NCBI RefSeq assembly: GCF_001742165.1
Contig: NZ_CP016442.1
Span: forward strand, 2,480,001-2,544,000
DNA from: Burkholderia stabilis
GTDB lineage: Bacteria > Pseudomonadota > Gammaproteobacteria > Burkholderiales > Burkholderiaceae
DNA length: 64,000 nucleotides
Direction of reading: 5' to 3'
Shown here in pieces: positions 33,833-42,197 of the stretch (positions within the stretch are counted from its first letter, which is position 1; the number at the start of each line of letters is the position of its first letter). Under the pieces are notes generated by a model, which worked only from the letters and a program-made list of their open reading frames with translations, was not told the DNA's origin and made no database searches. A program made the translations under genes and the position numbers.

Positions 33833-35323
33833 ATGGAAGCACTCGTGCATGGGCTGATCGACGCCGTCAACGGCGTGTTGTGGAACTACGTGCTGATCGC
33901 GCTGCTGCTCGGCGCCGGTGCGTGGTTCACGCTGCGGTTCCGGATGATCCAGCTGAAGGCGCTGTTCCTCAGCATGAAGCTGGTCGGCAGCAAGGGCGAG
34001 CCGGGCAGCATTTCGTCGTTCCAGGCGTTCGCGACCGGGCTCGCGAGCCGCGTCGGCACCGGCAACATCGCGGGTGTCGCGGTCGCGCTGACGGTCGGCG
34101 GGCCGGGCGCGATCTTCTGGATGTGGATGACCGCGCTTGTCGGCATGTCGTCTGCGTTCGTCGAGGCGACGCTCGCGCAGATCTTCAAGGTGTCGCACCC
34201 GGACGGCAGCTATCGCGGCGGCCCCGCGTACTACATCCAGACCGGCCTGCGTTCGCGCGGCTTCGGCGTGCTGTTCTCGTTGTCACTGATCCTCGCGTTC
34301 GGCTTCGTGTTCAACGCGGTGCAGGCTAACGCGATCGCCGACGCATTCCATACGTCGTTCGGCTGGAGCCGCGAGACGGTCGGCCTTGGCCTCGTGCTGC
34401 TGAGCGCACCGATCATCTTCGGTGGCATCCGCCGCATCGCGACGGTCGCGCAGGTGATCGTGCCGCTGATGGCGATCGGCTACCTCGCGCTCGCGGTGTA
34501 CGCGGTCGCGACGCATATCGCGCTGGTGCCGGGCGTGATCGCGCTGATCGTGAAGAGCGCGTTCGGCCTCGAGCAGGCTGCGGGCGGCCTGACGGGTTAT
34601 GCGGTCAGCCAGGCGATCGCGATCGGTGTGAAGCGCGGGCTGTTCTCGAACGAGGCGGGGATGGGCAGCGCGCCGAACGCGGCCGTAACTGCCAGCACGC
34701 GTCACCCGGTCACGCAGGGGCTGATCCAGATGCTCGGCGTGTTCGTCGACACGATCGTGATCTGCAGCGCGACCGCGTTCGTGATCCTGCTGTCGGGCCA
34801 GTACGAACTCGGCACCGGCATGGAAGGCGCGGCGCTCACGCAGCGCGCGATCTCGAGCCACGTCGGCGACTGGGGCGGCATCTACATGGCCGTCGCGATC
34901 TTCTTCCTCGCGTTCTCGTCGGTGATCGGCAACTACGCGTATGCGGAAGGCAACGTCGAATTCATCACGAAGCGGCGCGGTGTGCTGCCGCTGTTCCGTG
35001 TCGCGGTGCTCGGCATGGTGATGTTCGGCAGCGTCGGGCAACTGCCGCTCGTGTGGGCGATGGCCGATACGAGCATGGGGCTGATGGCGATCATCAACCT
35101 GATCGCGATCCTCGCGCTCGGCAAGTACGCGCACGCCGCGTGGGCCGACTATCGTCGCCAGCGCGCGGCGGGCGTCACCGATCCGGTGTTCACGCGCAAT
35201 ACGATTCCCGAACTCGCGCGCGTGCTGCCGGCCGATGTGTGGGGCGAGCACGGCCCGCTGCCGCAGCGTCCGGTTTCGGCCGGCACGGTGAACGAGGTGC
35301 GCGCGACGGTGCGCGAGTCATGA
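33833..35323 (+). CDS. Sodium/alanine (AGCS family) symporter
   Basis: A cation-coupled amino acid importer with 496 residues and about eleven hydrophobic helices. Family motifs seen are SRVGTGNIAGVAVALTVGGP, FVEATLAQIFKV, GGPAYYIQTGL and SNEAGMGSAPNAAVTAST. The 260 bases before it are AT-rich compared with the rest and must hold its promoter, but I see no clear consensus. The stop overlaps the next start. Alanine, glycine or glutamine are the usual substrates; which one is unknown. Confidence 0.92.
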   Translation: MEALVHGLIDAVNGVLWNYVLIALLLGAGAWFTLRFRMIQLKALFLSMKLVGSKGEPGSISSFQAFATGLASRVGTGNIAGVAVALTVGGPGAIFWMWMTALVGMSSAFVEATLAQIFKVSHPDGSYRGGPAYYIQTGLRSRGFGVLFSLSLILAFGFVFNAVQANAIADAFHTSFGWSRETVGLGLVLLSAPIIFGGIRRIATVAQVIVPLMAIGYLALAVYAVATHIALVPGVIALIVKSAFGLEQAAGGLTGYAVSQAIAIGVKRGLFSNEAGMGSAPNAAVTASTRHPVTQGLIQMLGVFVDTIVICSATAFVILLSGQYELGTGMEGAALTQRAISSHVGDWGGIYMAVAIFFLAFSSVIGNYAYAEGNVEFITKRRGVLPLFRVAVLGMVMFGSVGQLPLVWAMADTSMGLMAIINLIAILALGKYAHAAWADYRRQRAAGVTDPVFTRNTIPELARVLPADVWGEHGPLPQRPVSAGTVNEVRATVRES

Positions 35324-35886
35324 ACGGCGACCGGCTCCGTGCGTTCGTCGCGCTGATGCCCGATGCGGCCTCGCGCGACGCGCTGCACGCGTTGCCGGTC
35401 ACCCGCGGCGCGCGGCGCACGCTGCCCGCGCAACTGCACATGACGCTCGCGTTCATCGGCGCGATCGAACGGGAACGGTGCGACGCGCTCGCCGCGCACC
35501 TGCCTGAACTCGCCGCCGCGCATGCGTTGCCGTTGCTGCCGGTCGAGCGGATCGCGTGGTGGCCGAGCCTGCCGCGCGCACGGCTGATCGTCGCGGAGCT
35601 CGAGGCCGATCCTGCTTGCGTGGCGCTGAATGCGGGGCTGACGGTGCTGTTGCGCGAACTCGGCGTGCCGGCCGACCGGCGGCCGTTCCGGCCGCACGTG
35701 ACGCTCGCGCGGCTGCCGCACGATGCGGTCGGGCAGCCCGCGCATGGCGGCGCGCCCGGGCGGCCGGTCGTGCTGCGTGTCGAAGCGCTGACGCTGTTCG
35801 AAAGCCGGCTGTCGCACGAAGGCGTGTCGCATCGGCCGATCGTGTCGGCGCCGATCGCGCAGGCGGACGGCCACGCGATGCGGTGA
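35320..35886 (+). CDS. thpR: 2'-5' RNA ligase / 2H phosphoesterase family protein
   Basis: The 188-residue product carries both HxTx motifs of the 2H phosphoesterase fold: HMTLAFIG (about 39-46) and HVTLARLP (about 126-133). Bacterial members (LigT/ThpR) act on RNA 2',3'-cyclic phosphates in vitro; the cellular role is unsettled. The start overlaps the symporter stop by ATGA, so the two are co-translated, though no shared function is evident. Confidence 0.9.
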   Translation: MNGDRLRAFVALMPDAASRDALHALPVTRGARRTLPAQLHMTLAFIGAIERERCDALAAHLPELAAAHALPLLPVERIAWWPSLPRARLIVAELEADPACVALNAGLTVLLRELGVPADRRPFRPHVTLARLPHDAVGQPAHGGAPGRPVVLRVEALTLFESRLSHEGVSHRPIVSAPIAQADGHAMR

Positions 35887-35888
35887 GC

Positions 35889-36152
35889 GGTTTCCGTGAT
35901 GCGTTGCGAAGGCCTGCCGTCGTCGGCATCACGCTGGATATAACTTTTGGTGCCTGGCGTCCGGCCTGCAGACAAGGTGAGCGGTTCCCGCGACGCGTTG
36001 CGAAGGCCCGCCGTCATTGGCATTACGCCGGATATAACCGCCGGCGCATTGCGTCGATGACATCGCCCGACGTCAGGTCTGCAGACGCGAGGGAGAGGTT
36101 CCCACGATGCGTTGCGAAGGCCTGCCGTCGTCGGCATCACGCTGGATATCTC
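35889..36152. repeat. Three copies of a 56-bp interspersed repeat
   Basis: Copies start at 35889, 35983 and 36097. They share a 56-base core containing GCGTTGCGAAGGC and GGATATAAC (or GGATATCTC). Copies 1 and 3 match at 51 of 56 positions, copies 1 and 2 at about 48. The periods are 94 and 114 bases, with the spacers partly related (CTGCAGAC and CCTGGC recur). The whole 314-base gap between thpR and the dehydrogenase gene is this array. No gene is evident; short frames across it on the minus strand only echo the repeat. Confidence 0.85.
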
Positions 36153-36200
36153 CCTTGGCGCCTGGCATCGCCGACGTCTCCCGACGCCCGGCCCGCAGCG

Positions 36201-37484
36201 CTACCGCCCATAACGCGCGAGCGTCAGGCCCGACAGATCGATTTCCGGCTCGCGTCCCGTGACGAGATCCGCCAGCACCTTTCCCGAACCCATCGACATC
36301 GCCCAGCCGGTCGAGCCGTGGCCGACGTTGAGCCAGAGCCCGTCGATTCCGCTCGCGCCCAGCAGCGGCGGCCCGTCGGGCGTCATCGGCCGGCGGCCGA
36401 CCCAGAAGCGCGCCGAAGTACGATCGGCCGCGTGCGGGAACCAGTCGTCGAGCACCTTCATCAGCGTATCGAGCGCCTGCTGCCGCAGCACCGCGTGCCG
36501 GTTGCCGAGTTCGGCCGTGCCCGCGACGCGCAGCGTCGGGCCGAAGCGCGTGATCGCCGTCTTCAGCGATTCGTCCATCAGTGCGGCGCGCGGGGCTTTT
36601 TCGTCGTCGACGACCGCGAGCGTCGCCGAGTACCCCTTCACCGGATACAGCGGCACGTCGATCCCGTGCGGCCTCAGCAGGCCGGCGCTGTCGACGCCGA
36701 GCGCGACGACGATCGCGTCGGCGGCGAGCGGGGTGTCGCGCCGCGCGGCCGAGCCTGCTTCGACGGGGGCGATCCGCACGCCGCGCACCTTGCCACCCGC
36801 GACATCGAGCGCGCGAATCTCGGTGCGAAAGCGGAACGTCACGCCGTTCGCTTCACACAGCGCCCGCAGCTCGCGCGTGAAGCGCGCGCAATCGCCGGCT
36901 TCGTCGTCGGGCAGGTAGATGCCGCCGACCGGTGCCTGCCGCGCCCAGCGCAGGCCCGGCTCGATCGCCGTGCAGCCGGCCGCGTCGAGTTCGCGAAACG
37001 CGATGCCGGCATCGCGCAGCACCTTCAGCGCGGGCTGCACCATCTCGACGTCGAATGCGCCGCGCAGCAGTTGCAGGTAGCCGCGGCTCGCGCCGTACTC
37101 GAACGGATGACGCTCGCGAAACGCATGCAGGCATGCGCGGCTGTAATACGCGATGCGCTGCATCCGCTGCTTGTTCACGCGGAACCGCTCGAACTCGCAT
37201 TCGCGCAGCCAGCGCGCGATCCAGCGCCACTGCGCGGCATCGAGCGTCGGCCGGAAGATCAGCGGCGATGCGGGCTTGAACAGGTATTTGAGAATCTTGC
37301 CGGGCATGCCGGGCGCGGCCCATGGCGTCACGTAGCCGGGCGCGATCACGCCCGCGTTGCCGAGGCTCGTCGCCTGCGCGACGTCGGCCTCGCGTTCGAT
37401 CACGGTGACGTCGCAGCCCGCTTCGCGCAGGTGCCAGGCGGTGGCGACGCCGATCACGCCGGCGCCGAGAACGATCACGTGCAT
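36201..37484 (-). CDS. dadA: D-amino acid dehydrogenase, small subunit type (DadA-like)
   Basis: An FAD enzyme of the DAO family that oxidatively deaminates D-amino acids and feeds electrons to the respiratory chain. The 427-residue product opens with the FAD motif VIVLGAGVIGVATAWHLREAG, contains SLGNAGVIAPGYVTPWAAPGMPG typical of DadA, and ends with VGHGSTGWAMSMGSGKVLADL. It is 25 bases downstream of an MFS transporter on the same strand, so it is probably co-transcribed. Burkholderia often have several DadA paralogues; the exact substrate is not clear. Confidence 0.88.
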   Translation of the reverse strand: MHVIVLGAGVIGVATAWHLREAGCDVTVIEREADVAQATSLGNAGVIAPGYVTPWAAPGMPGKILKYLFKPASPLIFRPTLDAAQWRWIARWLRECEFERFRVNKQRMQRIAYYSRACLHAFRERHPFEYGASRGYLQLLRGAFDVEMVQPALKVLRDAGIAFRELDAAGCTAIEPGLRWARQAPVGGIYLPDDEAGDCARFTRELRALCEANGVTFRFRTEIRALDVAGGKVRGVRIAPVEAGSAARRDTPLAADAIVVALGVDSAGLLRPHGIDVPLYPVKGYSATLAVVDDEKAPRAALMDESLKTAITRFGPTLRVAGTAELGNRHAVLRQQALDTLMKVLDDWFPHAADRTSARFWVGRRPMTPDGPPLLGASGIDGLWLNVGHGSTGWAMSMGSGKVLADLVTGREPEIDLSGLTLARYGR

Positions 37485-37509
37485 GCCGATTCCGGAACGA
37501 AGAGGGGGC

Positions 37510-38772
37510 TCAGGACGCGATGGCCGGATCGTCGACGAGCGACTTGCCGCGCGTTTCCGGCAGCACGAGCGCGGCGACGATCACGAGCAGGTAACCGCCG
37601 CCCGCGACGAGGCCGATCGCTTTCACGAGCGACATCGACTGCGACAGCGAGCCGACGAGGATCGGGAAGAACGACCCGAGCCCGCGCCCGAGGTTGTAGC
37701 AGAAGCCCTGGCCCGAGCCGCGGATCGCGCCCGGATACAGCTCCGACAGGTAGGCGCCGATGCCCGCGAAGATCCCCTGCACGACGATGCCGAGCGGGAA
37801 GCCGAGCAGCAGCATCGCGGTATCGGTGATCGGCAGCATCGTGTAGGCCATGCCGAGCGAGAACGAGCCGATCGCGAACAGGATGAACGACGCGCGGCGG
37901 CCGAGCCGGTCGGACAGGATCGCGCCGACCACGTAGCCGACGAACGAGCCGACGATCAGCACGACGAGATAGCCGCTCGTGTTGAACACCGACAGGTGGC
38001 GGACGGTTTTCAGGTAGGTGGGCAGCCACGTCGTGATCGCGTAGTAGCCGCCGAGCATCCCGGTGCAGAGCGTGCTGCCGAACAGCGTCGCGCGCAGGTG
38101 CTGCGGCGCGAAGATCTCGAGGAAGTGGCCCGACACGCGGCCTTCGTCGCGCGCGCGGCGCGTGGCCGTGTAGATGTCGGGATCGCTGACGTTGCGGCGG
38201 ATGTAGAGGATCCACAGCGCGGGCGCGATGCCGATCCAGAAGCATGCGCGCCACGCGACTTGCTCGGGCAGCAGCGCGAAGAACGCCCAGTAGAGAATCG
38301 CGGCCGCGGCCCAGCCGAACGACCAGCTGCTCTGCACGGTGCCGACCGCTTTCGCCCGATGCTCGGGCGAGCGGATCGTCTCGGCCATCATGATCGTGAC
38401 GACCGACCATTCGCCGCCGAAACCGAAACCCTGCAGCGTGCGCGTCGCGAGGAGCTGCCAGAACGAATGCGTGAAACCGGACAGGCACGTGAACAGCGCG
38501 AACGTCGCGATCGTCCACTGCAGCACGCGCACGCGGCCGTAACGGTCGGCGAGGATGCCGGCGGCCCAGCCGCCGATCGCCGACGAGATCAGCGAACTCG
38601 TCGCGATCATCCCGGCTTCGCTCTTCGTCATGCCCCAGGTGGCGATCAGCGTCGGAATCAGGAACGAATAGATCATGAAGTCGAACGCATCGACCGCATA
38701 GCCGCCGAAGCCGGCGTACAGCGTCCTGCGCTCGCGTGTCGACAATTCGGTGAACCACTGGAATGCCTGCAT
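37510..38772 (-). CDS. MFS transporter (metabolite:H+ symporter type)
   Basis: The 420-residue product has twelve predicted helices and MFS loop motifs (GILADRYGRVRVLQW after helix 2 and LSDRLGRRASFILF in the second half). It also has GFGFGGEWSVVTIMMAE, typical of the sialate/aromatic-acid/dicarboxylate symporter group. The chosen Met starts the amphipathic MQAFQWFTELSTRERR; the frame extends upstream without family resemblance. It is probably in an operon with the dehydrogenase that follows. The substrate is unknown. Confidence 0.85.
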   Translation of the reverse strand: MQAFQWFTELSTRERRTLYAGFGGYAVDAFDFMIYSFLIPTLIATWGMTKSEAGMIATSSLISSAIGGWAAGILADRYGRVRVLQWTIATFALFTCLSGFTHSFWQLLATRTLQGFGFGGEWSVVTIMMAETIRSPEHRAKAVGTVQSSWSFGWAAAAILYWAFFALLPEQVAWRACFWIGIAPALWILYIRRNVSDPDIYTATRRARDEGRVSGHFLEIFAPQHLRATLFGSTLCTGMLGGYYAITTWLPTYLKTVRHLSVFNTSGYLVVLIVGSFVGYVVGAILSDRLGRRASFILFAIGSFSLGMAYTMLPITDTAMLLLGFPLGIVVQGIFAGIGAYLSELYPGAIRGSGQGFCYNLGRGLGSFFPILVGSLSQSMSLVKAIGLVAGGGYLLVIVAALVLPETRGKSLVDDPAIAS

Positions 38773-38981
38773 GCTTGCCGCCCCCTCTTGTCTCGTGTCG
38801 CGCTGCCGCGTGGTGCTTATTTTACGGGCGGGGAGCGAGGCGCCAAAAAGACTAGGTGGGCGTGAGCGTGATGGCGCGGCGGCCAGCGAGGGCTGTGACG
38901 GTGGCGGGGGCAGCGCGAAACGGCGGGTGTTTTGGGGGAAGACGCGATTGCCGATTGCGCTTGAGCGTCGCGCAAACGCCG

Positions 38982-39009
38982 GTGCCGGCGGCGGTCCGCG
39001 CGCCGGCAC
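38982..39009. other. Stem-loop between SDR and MFS genes
   Basis: A perfect 9-bp inverted repeat GTGCCGGCG / CGCCGGCAC with a 10-base loop lies 18 bases past the SDR stop. No T-run follows, so it is at most a weak or factor-dependent terminator, or an mRNA 3'-end structure. The rest of 38773-39027 shows nothing I can name. Confidence 0.4.
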
Positions 39010-39027
39010 GGCGCGTGGGCGCTCGAT

Positions 39028-39804
39028 TCAGAGCGTCAGGCCGCCGTCGACGTGGATCACCTGCCCGGTGATGTGCCGTGCGGCATCCGACAGCAGGAAC
39101 TCAATCAAGGCGGCGACGTCGTCGGGTTCGGCGATCCGGCCGAGCGGCGTCGCCTGTTCGGCCTGCGCCCATGCGGCGGCGTTGCCGGCGCTCGGCCCCT
39201 GATCCTTGCGCGTGAAGCCGGGCGCGACCGCGTTGACGGTGATGCCGCGCGCGGCGAATTCGACGGCTGCGGTGCGCACCAGCGATTCGAGCGCGGCCTT
39301 CGCGGCGGCGGTGGCTGCGAACGGCGCGTCGGCGCGGTAGCGGTGTGCGACGAACGAACTGACCGCGACGATCCTCGGTGCGGCCGATGCGTCGAGCAGC
39401 GGCCGCGCGCGGCCCGCGAGCGCGGAGAACGCGCCCGGCATCGCCGCGAAGGCGGACGCGAGCGCATCCGCGGAAAGGTCGGAAAAGGCTTGCCGCGCGG
39501 CGAAGCCGGCGTTCGCGACGAGATGATCGAGGCCGCCGAAGCGCGTCGCGGTTGCGTCGACGAGCGCGGCGGCAACGCCCGGTTCGGCGAGATCGCCGGT
39601 GAGCGTGATGCATTCCGCGCCGGCCGCCGTGCACGCGCGCGCGACTTCGCCGAGCCGGGCCCGCGCCGCATCGTCCGCGCCGCGCGCGTGCAGCGCGAGC
39701 GCGATGCCGGGCGCCGCGAGCCGCCGCGCGAGCGCCGCGCCGATCCCCGAGCCTGCGCCGGTGATCAGCGCGATGCGCCCGATCTGCGCGGCGCGTGCGT
39801 TCAC
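39028..39804 (-). CDS. SDR-family oxidoreductase without the usual catalytic tyrosine
   Basis: The 258-residue product starts at GTG, overlapping the stop of the upstream ABC gene (GTGA). Rossmann motifs are TGAGSGIG (cofactor) and LVANAGF. The catalytic serine lies in AVSSFVAHRYRAD. Where classical SDRs have YxxxK, this protein has TAAAK, so the tyrosine is replaced by threonine; VNAVAPGF and ITGQVIHVDGG follow as usual. The nearest tyrosine is in HRYRAD. It may be a non-catalytic or unusual SDR. Its substrate is unknown. Confidence 0.85.
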   Translation of the reverse strand: MNARAAQIGRIALITGAGSGIGAALARRLAAPGIALALHARGADDAARARLGEVARACTAAGAECITLTGDLAEPGVAAALVDATATRFGGLDHLVANAGFAARQAFSDLSADALASAFAAMPGAFSALAGRARPLLDASAAPRIVAVSSFVAHRYRADAPFAATAAAKAALESLVRTAAVEFAARGITVNAVAPGFTRKDQGPSAGNAAAWAQAEQATPLGRIAEPDDVAALIEFLLSDAARHITGQVIHVDGGLTL

Positions 39805-41570
39805 GCGGCGACCTTGTCGCTGTTGTTCACGCGCTCGACGTTGATCGTGCCGACGTGGAACGCGGCCAGCGACTCGCGGTGCGCGATGCTGACGATCGCG
39901 GCCTTCGGCAGCCGTTCGGCGAACAGGTGGTAGAGCCGTGCTTCGTTGTCGGCGTCGAGCGCGCTTGTCGCTTCGTCGAGGAACAGGAAGTCGGGCTTGT
40001 GCAGCAGCACGCGTGCGCCGGCAAGGCGCTGCTGTTCGCCCGGCGACAGCACGCGCGTCCAGTGCGCGGTCTCGTCGAGGCGCGCGGCGTAGTCTTCGAG
40101 GCGGCAGGCGCGCAGCGCGTCGCGGCAGGCATCGTCGCTGAACGCGTCGGGCGTCGACGGATAGGTGAGCGCGGCCTTCAGCGTGCCGATCGGCAGGTAG
40201 CTCGTCTGCGGCACGAACATCATCCGCGCGCCGACCGGCGCGTCGATCGCGCCGTCGCCGAACGGCCACAGGCCCGCGAGCGCGCGCATGAACGTGCTCT
40301 TGCCGGAACCCGACTTGCCGATCACGAGCCAGCGCGAGCCGGGCTCGATCGTGACGTTGCCGATGTTCGCGAGCGCGTTGCCGTTCGGCAGCGCGAGCTT
40401 GAGCGACGACGTCGACAGCTTCGCGCCGTCGGTGTAGTGCAGGTTGATGCCGCCGTGCTCGGTTGCGGGCGACAGGCTTTCCTTCAGGTGCGACGTGCCC
40501 ATCACGCGCTTGAATTCGCGCAGACGGTTGACGGTCGCGCGCCATTCGACGAGGGTCGAGTAGCTGTTGATGAACCACGAGAACGAATCGCTGACGGTGC
40601 CGAACGCGGACGAGATCTGCATCAGCACGCCGAACGAGAAGGCGCCCGCGAAATAGCGCGGCGCGGCGACGACGAGCGGGAAGATGATCGCGATCTGCCC
40701 GTAGAAGCTCAGCACGAACGTGAGCCGCTTCGTGTACTTCATCACGCGCCACCAGTTGTCGCGGATGCGCATGAAGAGGTTTTGCGCGTTGCCGGTCTCG
40801 GTTTTCTCGCCGTCGTAGAACGCGATCTGCTCGGCGTTCTCGCGCACGCGGATCAGCCCGAAGCGGAAATCGGCCTCGACGCGCTGCTGCTGGTAGTTGA
40901 TCGAGACGAGCGGATGGCCGACCTTCTGGATGATCAGCGAGCCGACCACCGCGTACAGCGCGGCCGCCCACACCATGTAGCCGGGAATCGTGATCGGCGT
41001 CGCGCCGAGCGAGACCGTCAGCGCGCCGGCGAGCGACCACAGGATCGTGATGAACGACACGAGCGTGACGACCGTCGACAGCAGGTCGAGCGACAGCGCG
41101 AGCGTGGTCGTCGCGAACGACTGGAGGTCATCGGTGATCCGCTGGTCGGGGTTGTCGGCGAGGCGGTCGCGTTCGATCCGGTAGAACGCGCGATCGCCGA
41201 GCCACTGGCCGAGAAAACGGTCGGTGAGCCACTGGCGCCAGCGGAAGCCGAGCATCTGCCGCAGGTAGCGGCCGTACACGGCGAGGATGATGAACGCGAA
41301 CGCCAGCGCGGAGAACTGCATCAGCAGGTGCGGGAAGTCGTGAACGTCCTTCGACTGCAGCGCGTTGTAGAACTCGGCGTTCCACTTGTTCAGCCGGACG
41401 TTGATCCAGACGACGCAGAGGTTGATCGCGATGATCGTGACGAGCAGTCCCCACGCGATTTTCCATTCGGACGATACCCAGTAGGGCTTGATGAGGCTCC
41501 ATGCGGATACCGGGCGCTCGTCCTGCGGCGCGTCGGAGGCGGAGCGGACGGGATCGATCGATTGGGTCAT
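39801..41570 (-). CDS. ABC transporter, fused permease/ATPase of the YddA/SbmA-BacA type
   Basis: The chosen ATG follows AGGAAG and gives 589 residues. An N-terminal SbmA/BacA-like membrane domain has about six helices, with WINVRLNKWNAEFYNALQ near the first loop. A C-terminal ATPase follows with Walker A GKSGSGKST, signature LSPGEQQRLAGARVLL, Walker B FLFLDEATSALDA and switch His in SIAHRES. YddA/Rv1819c-like proteins move vitamin B12, peptides or fatty acids; the substrate here is unknown. It is translationally coupled to the SDR gene. Confidence 0.88.
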   Translation of the reverse strand: MTQSIDPVRSASDAPQDERPVSAWSLIKPYWVSSEWKIAWGLLVTIIAINLCVVWINVRLNKWNAEFYNALQSKDVHDFPHLLMQFSALAFAFIILAVYGRYLRQMLGFRWRQWLTDRFLGQWLGDRAFYRIERDRLADNPDQRITDDLQSFATTTLALSLDLLSTVVTLVSFITILWSLAGALTVSLGATPITIPGYMVWAAALYAVVGSLIIQKVGHPLVSINYQQQRVEADFRFGLIRVRENAEQIAFYDGEKTETGNAQNLFMRIRDNWWRVMKYTKRLTFVLSFYGQIAIIFPLVVAAPRYFAGAFSFGVLMQISSAFGTVSDSFSWFINSYSTLVEWRATVNRLREFKRVMGTSHLKESLSPATEHGGINLHYTDGAKLSTSSLKLALPNGNALANIGNVTIEPGSRWLVIGKSGSGKSTFMRALAGLWPFGDGAIDAPVGARMMFVPQTSYLPIGTLKAALTYPSTPDAFSDDACRDALRACRLEDYAARLDETAHWTRVLSPGEQQRLAGARVLLHKPDFLFLDEATSALDADNEARLYHLFAERLPKAAIVSIAHRESLAAFHVGTINVERVNNSDKVAA

Positions 41571-41806
41571 GTGCTTCCTGATGAGTAGCCGGCGCGCGGG
41601 CCGGGCGAAACCGGGCGCGCGCCGCGATACGGCAAGCCGGAACGAAGCGCCGACTGACGGCGGGCGTCCGGATGGTCGCCCGCGCGTCTTAAACGGCACT
41701 TAAAGGCCGGCGGTGACGCGGCAACCGGCCGCTCGCGCGGGCCGGCCTGCGGGCATTGTGCCAGAGCGGCACGGCACGACGGCGAATTTGCCGCACGGGG
41801 GACAGT

Positions 41807-41836
41807 TTGCGGCGCTTTCCGCTTTTATGGTCTAAT
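41807..41836 (+). promoter_or_regulatory. Probable promoter of the thi operon
   Basis: TTGCGG (41807-41812) and TCTAAT (41831-41836) are 18 bases apart, placing transcription start a few bases before the riboswitch. The sequence from 41571 to 41800 has no gene; it is GC-rich with a few short inverted repeats and nothing I can assign. Confidence 0.5.
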
Positions 41837-41848
41837 GGCCGACGACGA

Positions 41849-41952
41849 AACAGGGGTGCTTTGCAGGCAACCGGCGGGATGTTCCGCACGGCGCGGCGAG
41901 GCTGAGAAAGACCCTTCGCACCCGATCCGGGTAATACCGGCGAGGGAAGTTT
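41849..41952 (+). ncRNA. TPP riboswitch (THI element)
   Basis: The conserved thi-box elements appear in order: CAGGGGTGC, then GCTGAGAAAGACCC, then ACCCGATCCGGGTAATACC and CGAGGGAAG. These form the thiamine pyrophosphate-binding aptamer. It sits in the 5' leader of thiO. High TPP should reduce expression of thiOSGE. The expression platform is not obvious; a weak CCGGC/GCCGG stem followed by T-rich bases at 42014-42042 is one candidate. Confidence 0.95.
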
Positions 41953-42074
41953 CTGATCCCGCCGGGCCGCGCTGGCCGCCATCCCACATGGTCAGCGCCC
42001 GAGTCCCGCCCGGCCGGCCTTTGCTGCCGGTTTCGTCCTTTTGGGTACGCGCATTGCGCGTTACGGAAGGAATG

Positions 42075-42197
42075 ATGACCGCACAATCTTCAGTCTTTTG
42101 CATGATTCCCGGCCCGATGCCGCGTGCTTTTGCACGGGGCGGCGCGCGCGCGTCGACATTCGTCGCGCGTGCGGTTCGCGGGGAGGGTGCGCGATGA
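42075..42197 (+). CDS. Possible 40-codon leader ORF before thiO
   Basis: An ATG follows the purine-rich GGAAGGA and opens a 40-residue frame (MTAQSSVFCMIPGPMPRAFA and an Arg/Ala-rich end). Its stop overlaps the thiO start as ATGA. The ribosome site and coupling suggest that translation of this leader helps start thiO, placing it between the riboswitch and the first enzyme. No homologue is known to me. High G+C makes chance open frames common, so support is limited. Confidence 0.35.
   Translation: MTAQSSVFCMIPGPMPRAFARGGARASTFVARAVRGEGAR

Noticed and set aside
35453..36140. Minus-strand frames across thpR and the repeat array
   Set aside because: They only translate the repeat several times (TAGLRNAS) and run antisense to thpR; no start signal or family match.
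35889..36152. CRISPR-like array
   Set aside because: Only three copies, cores of 56 bases, unequal spacers that share sequence, and no cas genes nearby.
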